A stretch of 56,756 bases of DNA from Ornatilinea apprima. GTDB lineage: Bacteria > Chloroflexota > Anaerolineae > Anaerolineales > Anaerolineaceae. Positions 48,526 through 56,629 of the stretch are shown one piece after another. The notes beneath the pieces were generated by a model that was given only the letters and a program-made list of their open reading frames with translations, had not been told where the DNA came from and searched no databases. The stretch spans positions 1 to 56,756 of the forward strand of contig NZ_LGCL01000043.1 of assembly GCF_001306115.1 (NCBI RefSeq), in the 5' to 3' direction. The number at the start of each line of letters is the position of its first letter. Position 1 is the stretch's first letter. A program made the position numbers and the translations under genes.

Positions 48526-48593
48526 ATTATAGGCGAACATCCCCTGCGGCTCTCAAAGCGCAGCAAAATAAGGCGCGCGCTTTCAAAGCTGGC

Positions 48594-49766
48594 TTAGTCC
48601 GCCACATAGATTTTATATTGCTCCGGCACCGGCAGGCTGCCCTCCCACACCACCGAGCGGAAATCATCCGGCGAGGTGTTGCCTTCCGAGTTGATCAGCA
48701 GCACCTGTGAATCGCGGTCCAGGTGCAGCGCCTCGCGCAGCCGCCGCGCGCCTGCGTATTCCATGATGTACATCAGCGCGCCCAGGGTAACGGCCCCCGA
48801 CTCGCCCGAAATCAGAAAAGGATCACCGCGCAACGGCACGCTGTACACGCGCATGCCCTTGGCGGCCACATAGTCCGGGCAGGCAGCGAACACATCCGCG
48901 CAGTCGTACAAAATCTTCCAGGCAATCGGGTTGGGGTCGCCGCACGCCAGGCCGGCCATAATGGTATCCAGGCTGCCTTCCACATTGTAGGGCTTGCCGT
49001 CGCCGATCAACGCCGAGCGGTACAAGCAGGCCGCTTTGGTGGGTTCCACCACCACCGACCACGGCCGCTCTGCGCCGAATAAGTTATAGTAAAACCCAAT
49101 TGTCGCCGCCGCCAGCGAGCCCACCCCGGCCTGCACCAGCACATGGGTTGGTTTCGACAGCCCCTGCCCGGCCAGCTGCTCTTGCGCCTCGCTTAACATG
49201 GTGGTGTAGCCCTGCATCACCCACTGCGGAATCTCTTCATAGCCTTCCCAGGCCGTATCCGAGACCACCTGCCAGCCGTGCTGCTGCGCGTCCTGGTACA
49301 CCTGGCGCACCGCGTCGTCGTAATTGCCGTCTACCACCACCACTTTGGCGCCCACCCCTTCAATCGCCTGAATGCGCGATCGGGAGGTGAGTTTGTGCAC
49401 ATAAATGATGGATTTGAAGCCCATCTGCGCCGCCGACCAGGCCACACCGCGCCCGTGATTGCCGTCTGTGGCCGCCGCGAAAACAATGTCGCCCAACTGC
49501 TCGCGCAGCGATCCGCCCAGCACCTTAAAAGAGCGCAAATCCAGGCGCACCGATTCATCTTTGACCCAAATGCCGCCCACGCCAATGCGATCAGCCAATC
49601 GCGGCAGGCTCTTTAAGGGGCTCATGCGGTAGCCCGGAATCTGCTGGTGAAACTGGCGCACGTGCCGGGTTACTTCCAGCGGAATAACCTCAGCCGCCGA
49701 GCTAACCGTCTGCAGACCACGCGCCCGGCTGTTCATCACCCATTCAATCGGTTTTTCGACACTCAT
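48594..49766 (-). CDS. dpaL: Diaminopropionate ammonia-lyase
   Basis: The 390-residue PLP enzyme (fold type II) splits 2,3-diaminopropionate into pyruvate and two ammonia. The PLP lysine is in DLRSFKVLGGSLRE (about residues 75-88), ATDGNHGRGVAWSA follows near 98, and ISGESGAVTLGALMY near the C-terminus is typical. The E. coli relative is YgeX. ATG at 49766 is chosen because AAGGA lies nine bases upstream; starts at GTG 49787 and ATG 49784 are possible. The promoter carries the TetR-type operator shared with the regulator gene. Confidence 0.9.
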   Translation of the reverse strand: MSVEKPIEWVMNSRARGLQTVSSAAEVIPLEVTRHVRQFHQQIPGYRMSPLKSLPRLADRIGVGGIWVKDESVRLDLRSFKVLGGSLREQLGDIVFAAATDGNHGRGVAWSAAQMGFKSIIYVHKLTSRSRIQAIEGVGAKVVVVDGNYDDAVRQVYQDAQQHGWQVVSDTAWEGYEEIPQWVMQGYTTMLSEAQEQLAGQGLSKPTHVLVQAGVGSLAAATIGFYYNLFGAERPWSVVVEPTKAACLYRSALIGDGKPYNVEGSLDTIMAGLACGDPNPIAWKILYDCADVFAACPDYVAAKGMRVYSVPLRGDPFLISGESGAVTLGALMYIMEYAGARRLREALHLDRDSQVLLINSEGNTSPDDFRSVVWEGSLPVPEQYKIYVAD

Positions 49767-49826
49767 TTCCATCCATCCTTCCATCACGGTTTTTGATCAG
49801 GGCGGCGGAAGAGCGAATTTTTATTG

Positions 49827-49850
49827 TACCGTCCAGACGGTATAATTATA
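49827..49850. promoter_or_regulatory. TetR operator and divergent promoters, site 2
   Basis: The 19 bases at 49827-49845 are identical to those at 47961-47979. TATAAT lies on the + strand at 49841-49846 and on the - strand at 49850-49845, so the site can control dpaL and the acetyltransferase gene in opposite directions. Confidence 0.82.
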
Positions 49851-49991
49851 ACACCAACCCGCCAAGAAATAAACCCTCTCGCCGCATCCATCTGCGCCGT
49901 CCGGTCAGGCAGATTCCGCGCAAGTGCCTGTCAAAAATCGAGTAGTTGGGGTATGCTTGAGCTTTCCACCAACCCACAAAGCGAGCTTCTG

Positions 49992-50516
49992 ATGCCCATT
50001 CTGGAAACCGAGCGCCTCAGCCTGCGCGCGCTGACCCCCGAAGACGCGCCCTTCATCCTTGAACTCTTCAACGACCCCGAGTGGCTTAAATACATCGGCG
50101 ACCGTGGGATTCGCACCCTGCAAGACGCGGCCAATTACATTCTCAATGGTCCCATAAAAATGAGGGCGCAGCACGGCGTGGCCCTGCACCTGGTCGAATT
50201 GAAAGGCCAGAATACCCCCATCGGAATGTGCGGGCTGATTAAACGCGACACCCTGGAAGATATTGACCTGGGCTACGCCTTTTTACCCGCCTACCGCGGT
50301 CAGGGCTACGCGTATGAAATCTCGCGCGCCGTGCTGGCCTACGGGCAAGAGACCTTTGGCCTCCAGCGCGTGGTAGCCATCATCGACCCGCGCAACCAGC
50401 GCTCTGCTCACCTGCTGGAAAAGCTGGGTTTTGCCTACGAAAGCACCTTTCCGCTGGGCGGCGACCCGAATCTGGTCGTGGCGCTGTACGCGATTGCGCT
50501 AACCCCCTTAAATTAA
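49992..50516 (+). CDS. GNAT-family N-acetyltransferase (RimJ/RimL type)
   Basis: The 174-residue protein begins MPILETERLSLRALTPEDAP, has the acetyl-CoA loop region FLPAYRGQGYAYEI (about residues 95-108) and the final RSAHLLEKLGFAYE motif (about 137-150), the RimJ/RimL plan. Such enzymes acetylate protein N-termini or small amines. ATG at 49953 in the same frame, adding 13 residues, is an alternative start; the ribosome site is weak for both. It faces away from dpaL and shares the operator at 49827. An amine substrate linked to dpaL is possible but not shown. Confidence 0.85.
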   Translation: MPILETERLSLRALTPEDAPFILELFNDPEWLKYIGDRGIRTLQDAANYILNGPIKMRAQHGVALHLVELKGQNTPIGMCGLIKRDTLEDIDLGYAFLPAYRGQGYAYEISRAVLAYGQETFGLQRVVAIIDPRNQRSAHLLEKLGFAYESTFPLGGDPNLVVALYAIALTPLN

Positions 50517-50523
50517 AAAGCGA

Positions 50524-50564
50524 CAACCGGGCATGGGGCAATTCATACCCGGTTGGTGGTTTTC
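50524..50564. terminator. Terminator after the acetyltransferase gene
   Basis: CAACCGGG (50524-50531) pairs with CCCGGTTG (50548-50555), with an inner ATG/CAT, followed by GTGGTTTTC. It lies between converging genes. Confidence 0.75.
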
Positions 50565-50577
50565 ATCCCACATTCGG

Positions 50578-52140
50578 TTATTGAACGATCTGCTTGCGGC
50601 GGCCCAACAACGCGGCCGCGGCCAACCCCAGCGCCAGCAGTAGGAACAGCTGCGGCGTTGCACTTTTCTCACTCAAACCCATAAAATCCAGGCCCGGCGT
50701 AAAATGCATTGGGCCGATGTACCACAGCAAGATATAAACTATCTCAAAGGCCTTGCTGCCGCCCGTCCACACGCCCAGCGCCAATGCCAGAGAAGGGATA
50801 AAAACCGCACCAGCCAGCAGGGCTGTCAGCGCGGGCAAATCTCCGATAAAGATTAAGCGCGCGGCTACTCCGCCAGCCATCAGCAGGGTAACAATCAATC
50901 CGGCCAGCCAGATCACCGGCAGCTGGCGGGTAATGGGGCGCGCGGTGGAAAAGACAATCTGCCCGGTCTGGTGGCGCGCCTCGCGGCAGCCCATCCCAGA
51001 CCAGATCAACACCGGCCATGCCCAGGCCGCCAGCAATACGTTATGGGCGTCTGTGACGGGCATGGTCAGCGGCGAAATGATCAACCCAACCGCCACCAGA
51101 TACCACCACCAGGGCTGTCCCTTAAGCATCAGGCGCAGCTCAGCTTGCAAACGGCGGCCGAAGGTGAAGCCAGCCGCTCCGCGGAGCGAAGTAAGCTGCA
51201 CCGGGGGCTGCTGAGCGGCGGCGATGGCAGCGTGCTGCTCCACTTTCTGCGGCGCGGATTTGGGTTTGCCAACACGCATCCGCTCCCGCGCGGGATCAAA
51301 ACGGGTAAAAAACAGCGCCGAAATCAGCACAATGATCAAGGCGATCACCGCCCATAGCAAGCGGGTGGCGATCAAAGTGGGTGTCCATTCGAGGCCCGGC
51401 CAGAAAAACGTCTGCGTGGCCACTTCTGGGCCGGCTTCCAGGCTAAACCCGCTCACATAACCTGGGTACATCGCTTTCACTGCCGTGGTCATGCTGGGCA
51501 TGAAAACGTAAATACCCAGTGGGTCAAATTCCGGCCAGTGCTGGCTCAACCATTCCAAAGAGGCCGTCAGGCCAAAGATCCACAGGAAGAAGTACAGCAC
51601 ATTGCCCAGCCCACCACGCAGCCAGGAGATGGCTTCAAACAATACCGCCAGCGCGGCGGTGAAGGCCATCATGGGCAGGCTGATCAACAACATCGGCGCC
51701 AGCAGTGCCCACAAATCGATCTGCGGAACTTCACGCTGGATCAACTGCATCAGCACCGCGCCCAGGCAAAGCACCCCCACCAGCACACTCAATACGGCAA
51801 AGTTGCTCAACCACTTGCCTAATACGTACTGCGGGCGGGTGAGCGGTGTGGTGGCCATGATTTGCCCCACCCCGGTGCGCTGATCGCGCTCAATGCTGTT
51901 TTTTATCACGTAAAAGCCGAACAGGCTTAAAAAGGTGGTGATGACCAGCGACATCATGCTGCCCACCCAGGCCGAATTATATACACCGCGGTATTGGTCC
52001 AGAGCCAGGCTGACCTGGCCGATATTGACCGAGTAGCCCAAAAAGATCACCAGGCACAGCGTGACCAGAAAAGCGTACCCGCGGGCGCGCTCTAGAAAAT
52101 CCGCCCGCGCGATGTGAATAAAAGTGCGCAATGTTTTCAT
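50578..52140 (-). CDS. ABC-2 type transporter permease
   Basis: The 520-residue protein has two halves, each with about six membrane spans (about residues 20-265 and 335-515), separated by a charged cytoplasmic segment (about 268-320). The first half has the ABC-2 pattern with SIERDQRTGVGQIMATTPLT near residue 82. The start ATG overlaps the stop of the ATPase gene by one base (TAATG), so the two form one exporter. The substrate is not predictable. Confidence 0.88.
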   Translation of the reverse strand: MKTLRTFIHIARADFLERARGYAFLVTLCLVIFLGYSVNIGQVSLALDQYRGVYNSAWVGSMMSLVITTFLSLFGFYVIKNSIERDQRTGVGQIMATTPLTRPQYVLGKWLSNFAVLSVLVGVLCLGAVLMQLIQREVPQIDLWALLAPMLLISLPMMAFTAALAVLFEAISWLRGGLGNVLYFFLWIFGLTASLEWLSQHWPEFDPLGIYVFMPSMTTAVKAMYPGYVSGFSLEAGPEVATQTFFWPGLEWTPTLIATRLLWAVIALIIVLISALFFTRFDPARERMRVGKPKSAPQKVEQHAAIAAAQQPPVQLTSLRGAAGFTFGRRLQAELRLMLKGQPWWWYLVAVGLIISPLTMPVTDAHNVLLAAWAWPVLIWSGMGCREARHQTGQIVFSTARPITRQLPVIWLAGLIVTLLMAGGVAARLIFIGDLPALTALLAGAVFIPSLALALGVWTGGSKAFEIVYILLWYIGPMHFTPGLDFMGLSEKSATPQLFLLLALGLAAAALLGRRKQIVQ

Positions 52141-53015
52141 TACGAATGCGCTCCCATGCCCACACGATGCAGATAGACGTCTTCCAGGCTGGGGGCAATG
52201 GCTTGCGCCTCAGCAGACGGGGCGCGCTCGCTGACCACCCGCACCTGCACTCCCTCTACGCGGCGGATGGCGCCGCTGACGCGGAAGTTCTGTTTGAGCG
52301 CGGGCAACTCAGCCGATGGCACTACCCATTGCCAGACCTTGCCGTCCAGCATGCGCAGCAAATCTTCCGGCGCGGCGCGATCCAACAATTGGCCCTGGTT
52401 GATCAATACAATATCCGTGGCAATGGCTTCCACATCGGAGACGATATGAGTGGAAAGCACAATAATGCGCTCTCCGGCCAGGTCGGCCAATAAATTGCGG
52501 AAACGCACGCGCTCTTCCGGGTCCAAGCCCACGGTAGGCTCGTCCACAATCAGCAGCTGCGGGTCGTTGAGCAGCGCCTGGGCGATTCCCACCCGCTGGC
52601 GCATACCGCCCGAATACCCGCCCAGCGGACGGCGCGCCGCTTCGGTCAGGTTGACCACCTGCAGCAGTTCATCAATGCGACGGCGGGCCGCTTTCCCATC
52701 CAGTCCCTTGATCGCCGCCATGTATTCCAAAAATTCCAACGCGCTCAAATTGGGGTATACGCCAAAGTTTTGCGGCAGGTATCCCAGCACGGCGCGCAGC
52801 GCGTCCGGTGACTTGACCACGTCCACCCCGTTCCAGGAGATGCTGCCGCGCGTCGGGCGGGTGATGGTGGCCAGCATGCGCATCAGCGTCGATTTTCCCG
52901 CGCCATTGGGTCCCAGCAGGCCTAAAACGCCCGCGCCTAGTTCCAGGTTAAAGTCTTTAAGCCCCCACACACCGGCGCGATACTGTTTGCTTAGATTTTC
53001 AATGTGTAAATTCAT
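52140..53015 (-). CDS. ABC transporter ATP-binding protein
   Basis: The 291-residue protein has Walker A GPNGAGKST (about residues 35-43), Q-loop YLPQNFGVYPN (about 80-90), signature YSGGMRQR (about 134-141), Walker B LLIVDEPT (about 153-160) and the switch His in STHIVSDVEA. A C-terminal domain of about 80 residues follows, as in drug- or lantibiotic-type exporters. Start at 53015 with AGGAAGGGA upstream; the frame is open for 14 codons more. It is coupled to the permease gene. Confidence 0.93.
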   Translation of the reverse strand: MNLHIENLSKQYRAGVWGLKDFNLELGAGVLGLLGPNGAGKSTLMRMLATITRPTRGSISWNGVDVVKSPDALRAVLGYLPQNFGVYPNLSALEFLEYMAAIKGLDGKAARRRIDELLQVVNLTEAARRPLGGYSGGMRQRVGIAQALLNDPQLLIVDEPTVGLDPEERVRFRNLLADLAGERIIVLSTHIVSDVEAIATDIVLINQGQLLDRAAPEDLLRMLDGKVWQWVVPSAELPALKQNFRVSGAIRRVEGVQVRVVSERAPSAEAQAIAPSLEDVYLHRVGMGAHS

Positions 53016-53139
53016 GCAGTCCCTTCCTGGTAAGCGTTTCCTGTTGTTTCCCGCCACATAGCATGGCGCATTTTTTTGTCGACCGCTTAGCTATGTACGC
53101 AAGTTCGGTGGACGGGTTGCAAAATGGAAAGATAGACAC

Positions 53140-53170
53140 GAAAACGCGCCTTCCGGTTTGGAAGGCGCGT
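53140..53170 (-). terminator. Terminator of the third SPFH gene
   Basis: On the - strand ACGCGCCTTCC (53170-53160) pairs with GGAAGGCGCGT (53154-53144), followed by TTTCG (53143-53139). It is 21 bases after the stop codon. Confidence 0.82.
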
Positions 53171-53190
53171 GATTTGCACTGGCAGCACCT

Positions 53191-53955
53191 CTATTTTCCG
53201 CTGGGCAGCAGCAGAGGGCTGTCTTCCAGCGAGGTAACGTAGATGGTGTTACCACGGCTTTTCTCCAGGCTTTGCAGCATGCGCAGCTTATAGAGCGCCG
53301 GGTTGTTCTCCATTAACTTGGCGGTGTTGGCGAGGCTGCGCAGCGCGGCGCTTTCTCCACGGGCGCGCTCCAGGGCGGCTTTGCCCTCCTGCCGCGCGTT
53401 GACCACCTGGGCGAAGATGTTACGCAGCTCGCCGGGGAACATAATGTCTTTCACCGCCACCGATTTCAGTTCCAGCCCCAGCTCTTCGGCAGCCGCGCGG
53501 GTCATCTCCAGCAGCCGCGCGCCCATCTCACCACGCACCGCCAGCAGCGTCTCGATTTGCGTCTGGCCCACCAGATCGCGCAGACCGGTCTGTACCAGCA
53601 GATACAGCTCATCCAGGTGACTGGCCGAACTGACCGTGGCGCGGTAGGCATCCGCAACCCGGTAGCGCAGCCCCAGGCTCACCCGGATACTCACATTATC
53701 CTCGCTCAGCACTTCCTGGCCCTGAATGGTGATGGTGCGCGAGCGCAGGTCGACCGTCTCCACCCGGTGGGTCAGCGGGAAAAAGGCATACGCCCCCGGC
53801 TGCAGCAGGCGTTTGAAACGCCCATTGACGAACAACAAGCCGCATTCATATTCATACACCACCACCCGCGCGCGCCGGTATCCCAGCACGAACGCGCCAG
53901 CCAGCAGCGCCAAAAACAAGACCGCAATCACGCCATACAGGATTTCGTTCATCAT
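53191..53955 (-). CDS. SPFH/Band-7 (slipin-type) membrane protein
   Basis: The 254-residue protein has one N-terminal span (about residues 4-25), then a stomatin-like SPFH domain (EYECGLLFVNGRFKRLLQPG near 35; TITIQGQEVLSEDNVSIRVS near 75) and a C-terminal helical region with ARQEGKAALERARGESAALR. The pattern ESAALRSLANTAKLMENNPA is typical of slipins. Slipins scaffold membrane domains and often accompany a NfeD protein; none is seen here. It stands alone with its own terminator and is the third SPFH gene in about 8 kb. Confidence 0.88.
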   Translation of the reverse strand: MMNEILYGVIAVLFLALLAGAFVLGYRRARVVVYEYECGLLFVNGRFKRLLQPGAYAFFPLTHRVETVDLRSRTITIQGQEVLSEDNVSIRVSLGLRYRVADAYRATVSSASHLDELYLLVQTGLRDLVGQTQIETLLAVRGEMGARLLEMTRAAAEELGLELKSVAVKDIMFPGELRNIFAQVVNARQEGKAALERARGESAALRSLANTAKLMENNPALYKLRMLQSLEKSRGNTIYVTSLEDSPLLLPSGK

Positions 53956-54734
53956 TCCCCCTATTCAATGTTGAAAAAACGGATTCAGAAAAATAACTAC
54001 CGCCAAAGCCCTTCCAGACGTCTCGCGGAGGTGTGAACCTGCAGGGCGGTCTGCCTGTTGGCGAAGAACCTTGGGGTAGCAATGAGACGGATTTCTCAGA
54101 TCCAAATCAGGATCTTAAAAAAACAGGACCAGGTGAGAGAATCTTACCTGGCTGCGTCATCCCCTCGCGGAGAATAATAGCACAAAATCCCTATTTTGTC
54201 CAGGGTTTGGGAACATGAATTTTTGACAATGATTCTCCTCTTCACCCATCGGGTCGCGCTGGCGGCGCGGGGATGGGGCTTTCACACAACAACGCCGCCC
54301 ACCCGGCAAGCCCAATTTGGGCGGACAGCTGTCCGCCCCTACCGAAGAACCCGAAACCACAATTCCCCGGTAGGGGCGCAACACCCACCGAGCGAGTGTT
54401 TGGCTTTGCGCCCGTGTTTTATAGCAGGCACGCCAAAAAACTGGGGAGTATGACTTCTTCACCCGTCCCTGCATCGCGGGGATGAGGTCTTTTGTCGCAT
54501 TGGTGGGTTTCGGGCGGGTTGAGATGCGTTCGAAAAAAGGCTTGCCTGCCCCCCTCCACCGCACCCTACCCGTTAACGAATTGTGAGCACCGTTCTTCTA
54601 CCCGTCCCTGCAGCGCGGGGAAGGGTCGCGGCACAGCCGCGGGGATGGGGGAATCGAGGTCACTTTGCCCTTGCCAGCTTCCCCTGGCAGGCGATACAAT
54701 TCCCTTCAGAAATCCCACCCCCAAAGGAACCATC
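53956..54734. other. Gene-free region rich in short inverted and degenerate repeats
   Basis: No convincing gene lies here. It contains a hairpin CCAGGT/ACCTGG (about 54130-54152) which on the - strand is followed by a T-rich run, the palindromic element at 54319-54378, and two copies of ACCCGTCCCTGCA followed by GCGGGGA (54461 and 54600), with looser relatives near 54158 and 54262. Such sequence is typical of intergenic repeat families; I cannot tell their copy number from this window. Confidence 0.6.
54319..54378. repeat. Palindromic intergenic element
   Basis: A perfect 20-base palindrome GGGCGGACAGCTGTCCGCCC (54319-54338) runs into CGCCCCTACCG (54334-54344), whose exact inverse CGGTAGGGGCG lies at 54368-54378. 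The ends could fold into alternative hairpins. It may be a REP- or MITE-like element. Confidence 0.6.
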
Positions 54735-55346
54735 ATGATCACCTGTCCCTGGTGCGGAACCAGCTTCCTGTCTTTCAAGCCCAATTGCACCAACTGCGGC
54801 GGCCCCATGCCCCTACCGGCCCCCGAGCGGCCTTCCGGCGCGGCGATCCTGCCGCCGCCCGCCCCGCCGCGCCCCATCTCTGACCGGTATGTGTGGAAAC
54901 TGGTGCTGGTCGACGGCTGGGCTATCGCCGGTTTTGTGTTCAGCCTGTTGGGCGCGATCTTCTCCGTCATCGGCCTGGCGCTGACGCTGGGGGTGATCAC
55001 CGCCTTCGTTGGCATTCCCTTCGCGCTGTTGGGGCTGGTCTTCCTGGGCGGCGGCGTCGCCCTGGCCTTCTGGCGCTACACCGAAAAGCAGAAAATCGTC
55101 AACGTGCTCAAATGGGGCAGCGCCGCGCTGGGCGTCATCAACACCGTCGAACAGAATTTCACCGTGCGTATCAACCAGCGCCATCCCTGGCAGATCGATT
55201 ACCAGTTCCAGAGCGGCGGGCAAACCCTGAACGGGCAGGTCAGCACACTCAGCCAGCCGGGACCGCAGTTCCAGCCCGGCCAGCAGGTCTATGTGCTCTA
55301 CATGCCCGGTGAGCCGCAGCTCAACGCCCTTTACCCGCATCCCTGA
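54735..55346 (+). CDS. Zinc-ribbon membrane protein with DUF3592-like tail
   Basis: The 203-residue protein begins MITCPWCGTSF and has two CxxC pairs (CPWC, CTNC) forming a zinc ribbon, a proline-rich linker (about residues 30-55), two membrane spans (about 60-85 and 90-112) and a C-terminal beta-type domain (about 130-200) with QVYVLYMPGEPQLNALYP, resembling the DUF3592 group. Function unknown. The AAAGGA site and the zinc ribbon fix the start at 54735; the open frame upstream lies in repeat-rich sequence. Confidence 0.8.
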   Translation: MITCPWCGTSFLSFKPNCTNCGGPMPLPAPERPSGAAILPPPAPPRPISDRYVWKLVLVDGWAIAGFVFSLLGAIFSVIGLALTLGVITAFVGIPFALLGLVFLGGGVALAFWRYTEKQKIVNVLKWGSAALGVINTVEQNFTVRINQRHPWQIDYQFQSGGQTLNGQVSTLSQPGPQFQPGQQVYVLYMPGEPQLNALYPHP

Positions 55347-55373
55347 TCTCACATCTCGACATTAAAACAAGCA

Positions 55374-55414
55374 GGGGTCGCCTGATCTACACGGCGAACC
55401 CCGCATTTTAATTT
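55374..55414. terminator. Terminator between converging membrane-protein genes
   Basis: GGGGTCGCC (55374-55382) pairs with GGCG-A-ACCCC (55393-55402, one bulged A), followed by GCATTTTAATTT on the + strand. Confidence 0.75.
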
Positions 55415-55427
55415 GGATACGCGTGCG

Positions 55428-56303
55428 TTAATCTTCTTCCACGCTGCGGAAGAACAGTACCGCCAGGACGATTGCCGCCACGCTGGTTACCACAAACGTG
55501 CCCACGAAAATCACCATCACCTGGGGCGGCAGGCTGATCCCCGCCGCGGACTGGAAAATGGTTTGCGAGATCACCACCAGGCCGATAAAAATATTCATCA
55601 GCAGCATGATCGCCGCCAGAACGTAGCCAATCGGCCTGCGCTGCAGCAACCGAATGCCGGCCAGGTACGCCACCGGGGTGATCAGCCCAATATCCAGCAC
55701 GGTGGTAATTTCGGTGGTGTAGGTCGCCAGGGTCTCAGGGAACTGGCCGGTGGTGAGAAAATTGATCACATCCAGCAGCCACACAAACACCGACAGCCCG
55801 GCGATGAACATAAAAATGGCAATCGCCTTGTGCGGCATGCGGCTGGTTACATGGGCGGCCAGCGCCGGCTTGTCCAGGCTGGCGATGGCCTCAATCAGCG
55901 CGAAGAAACTGGCAGAAAAACCCAAAATATAGACCAGCAGCATGGGATTATAGGCCGTGCCCAACGCCAGCGAAGCCATATTGTAAAGAAAGTAAGTTAG
56001 CGTGCCTGCCAGCAGCAGCCGCCCGCGCCGTGAGCCTTTGGCGTTGGCGATGATGGCAAACACCAGCAGCGGGAAGGCGATGAAAGCGGTCACCGCGTCG
56101 CCGCCGCGAAAAATCGGCGCGCGGAAGTACGCATCAAAGCGGTACAGACCCTGCCCCCACAGCTCCACCTGCGTGCCGTGCACCGACGTTACCGTAAAGG
56201 GGCTGCCCTCCGCCGGCCAAAACAGCCCCGCCAGGGCGGCTGCCAGGCCTAACAGGCCTGCCAGCACCGATAGGATGGTCAGGGTGCGCGAAGAAGTTTT
56301 CAT
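55428..56303 (-). CDS. Polytopic membrane protein of unknown function
   Basis: The 291-residue protein has about seven or eight membrane spans and a single larger loop after the first span (about residues 33-65, with TSVHGTQVELWGQGLYRFDA). I do not recognise a family. The start ATG lies after an AT-rich segment; the ribosome site is weak (GGAGAT). It is flanked by a terminator and by the interrupted diguanylate cyclase. Confidence 0.75.
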   Translation of the reverse strand: MKTSSRTLTILSVLAGLLGLAAALAGLFWPAEGSPFTVTSVHGTQVELWGQGLYRFDAYFRAPIFRGGDAVTAFIAFPLLVFAIIANAKGSRRGRLLLAGTLTYFLYNMASLALGTAYNPMLLVYILGFSASFFALIEAIASLDKPALAAHVTSRMPHKAIAIFMFIAGLSVFVWLLDVINFLTTGQFPETLATYTTEITTVLDIGLITPVAYLAGIRLLQRRPIGYVLAAIMLLMNIFIGLVVISQTIFQSAAGISLPPQVMVIFVGTFVVTSVAAIVLAVLFFRSVEED

Positions 56304-56441
56304 TTCGAATCACTGATCTCCAGTTTTGAATAATGTCTTTAATTTCAACATTCCCATCATACCCGCGGTATGCATAAAGACACACTATCCAACTGGGTAG
56401 TATCGGATGAAAAAATCGAATATTCCTCCAACGGAATCAGG

Positions 56442-56629
56442 TCAATCACACACGATTACATCCGCCAGCGCCACGCAGTTGCGTCCAGATTGTTTGGCCT
56501 GGTACAGCGCCTGATCGGCCTGGGCCAGCAGAGTCTCAATGGTCAGCTCATCCGTCTTCTGCCCGCAAGACAGCGCCACACCAAAACTGGCGGTGATGGC
56601 AATCTCCCCACCTTGCACGGGGATTCGCA
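56442..56629 (-). pseudogene. Diguanylate cyclase (GGDEF) C-terminal remnant, cut by an IS
   Basis: Reading the - strand from the IS end to TGA at 56444-56442 gives about 61 residues with IAITASFGVALSCG and LLAQADQALYQAKQSGRN, the last part of a GGDEF domain. The N-terminal part, including the GG(D/E)EF active site, is missing at the IS boundary near 56630. GGDEF enzymes make cyclic di-GMP. The remainder may lie beyond the IS, outside the window. Confidence 0.85.

Noticed and set aside
54492..54734. N-terminal extension of the zinc-ribbon membrane protein
   Set aside because: The upstream part lies in repeat-rich intergenic sequence; the AAAGGA site and the zinc ribbon support the start at 54735.
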